Shown here: one piece after another, positions 63,684-64,000 of the stretch
Layout of the letters: each line of letters opens with the position of its first letter
Numbering within the stretch: position 1 is the stretch's first letter
NCBI GenBank assembly: GCA_030432905.1
Contig: JAUILU010000003.1
Span: forward strand, 303,274 to 367,273
DNA: 64,000 nucleotides
Direction of reading: 5' to 3'
Source of the DNA: Phycisphaerae bacterium
Lineage (GTDB): Bacteria > Planctomycetota > Phycisphaerae > Phycisphaerales > UBA1924
Position numbers and translations under genes: made by a program
The notes under the pieces: model-generated
The model's database searches: none
What the model was told of the DNA's origin: nothing
The model's input: only the letters and a program-made list of their open reading frames with translations

Positions 63684-64000
63684 TCAGAACTCGTCGAATC
63701 CGTCGGAATCCATCGGGATTACCGGTGCTTGTGCCCGCGATACTGGTGACTTGCTTTCTGACAATCCCCCGACCACGGCACCAGCTTGTGTTGGTTCTGG
63801 CACTGAGCGGCTTTCACCAGACACAACCTGACGCAGCGTGGCAACCTGCGCTGCCGTCTCTTGCGCCGCCGAGGCAAGTTCTTCGGCGTTGCCCGCGTTC
63901 TGCTGCGTGACCTTGTCGAGTTCGGTGACGCCGGAGTTGATCTCGCTGATGCCGGTGGACTGTTCCTTGGCGGCCGACGAGATCTCAGACAGCAGCGTGT
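63684..64000 (-). CDS. Methyl-accepting chemotaxis protein (C-terminal part; 5' end beyond window)
   Basis: The minus-strand frame is open from 64000 to the TGA at 63686-63684 and reads LLSEISSAAKEQSTGISEIN, then VTELDKVTQQNAGNAEELAS, the typical C-terminal half of the chemotaxis receptor signalling domain, followed by a Ser/Pro-rich tail ending DSDGFDEF. About 105 residues are visible; the sensing domain, membrane segments and start lie outside. It would feed a CheA-dependent pathway, fitting the flagellar genes. The usual CheR-docking pentapeptide (NWETF-like) is absent, though FDEF is acidic and aromatic. Confidence 0.9.
   Translation of the reverse strand, partial: TLLSEISSAAKEQSTGISEINSGVTELDKVTQQNAGNAEELASAAQETAAQVATLRQVVSGESRSVPEPTQAGAVVGGLSESKSPVSRAQAPVIPMDSDGFDEF

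Overview
The window looks like a chromosomal segment of a high-GC planctomycete, most likely from the Phycisphaerae. The clues are a secreted protein ending in a PEP-CTERM-like tail (LLGLGGLAAARRRR), a planctomycete-style prepilin with an H-X9-DG motif, the futalosine menaquinone enzyme MqnC, a Rho factor with a long low-complexity N-terminal extension, and frequent GTG/TTG starts. This is inferred from gene content only; there is no 16S rRNA gene here.

Layout. 1-3.6 kb: a three-gene ABC exporter operon (ATPase cut by the window edge, permease, GldG-like auxiliary protein). 3.5-12.2 kb, mostly minus strand: membrane proteins, a large TPR-like secreted protein, rho, coaE, a PH-domain protein, hpt and ppa. 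12.3-15.9 kb: pgi, a low-GC island with a putative abortive-infection membrane protein, a TPM-domain protein and a cupin. 16-30 kb: a compact flagellar cluster in one direction (small unknown gene, flgF, flgG, flgA, flgH, flgI, flgJ-like, flgN-like, flgK, flgL, fliW, csrA, two flagellins), tightly packed and often ATGA-coupled; no motor, export-gate or hook genes are present. 30-42 kb: xerD-type recombinase, thioesterase, mqnC, small unknowns, an MBL-fold hydrolase, efp, aroK, trpF, rhomboid, citrate synthase, a lipoprotein, an NYN nuclease and rpsU. 42.5-47.2 kb: a K+-type membrane pyrophosphatase with a histidine-rich insertion, a prepilin and a membrane protein. 47.2-48.0 kb: a minus-strand unit with a SAM-riboswitch-like core, a 12-codon ORF and a strong terminator, then a small gene and tRNA-Ala. 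48-64 kb: a GGDEF-EAL protein, a four-repeat Cys-rich protein, a Na+/solute symporter, an Rrf2 regulator, a PLP decarboxylase, mutS, a second PH-domain protein, a TPR protein behind a C9 tract, an aldo/keto reductase, a thioredoxin-like protein, a TPR sulfotransferase, a PEP-CTERM protein and the C-terminus of a chemotaxis receptor.

Two regulatory patterns stand out. First, the leaders of fliW, csrA and both flagellin genes each contain a stem-loop presenting an ANGGA-type sequence in the loop, which is the recognition signal of CsrA; this suggests that the FliW-CsrA switch controls the flagellins and also its own two genes. Second, the 47.2-47.5 kb unit carries the most conserved stretch of SAM-I riboswitches but seems to control only a 12-residue peptide, or to act as an RNA itself. 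Both are sequence readings and inferences, not experimental results.
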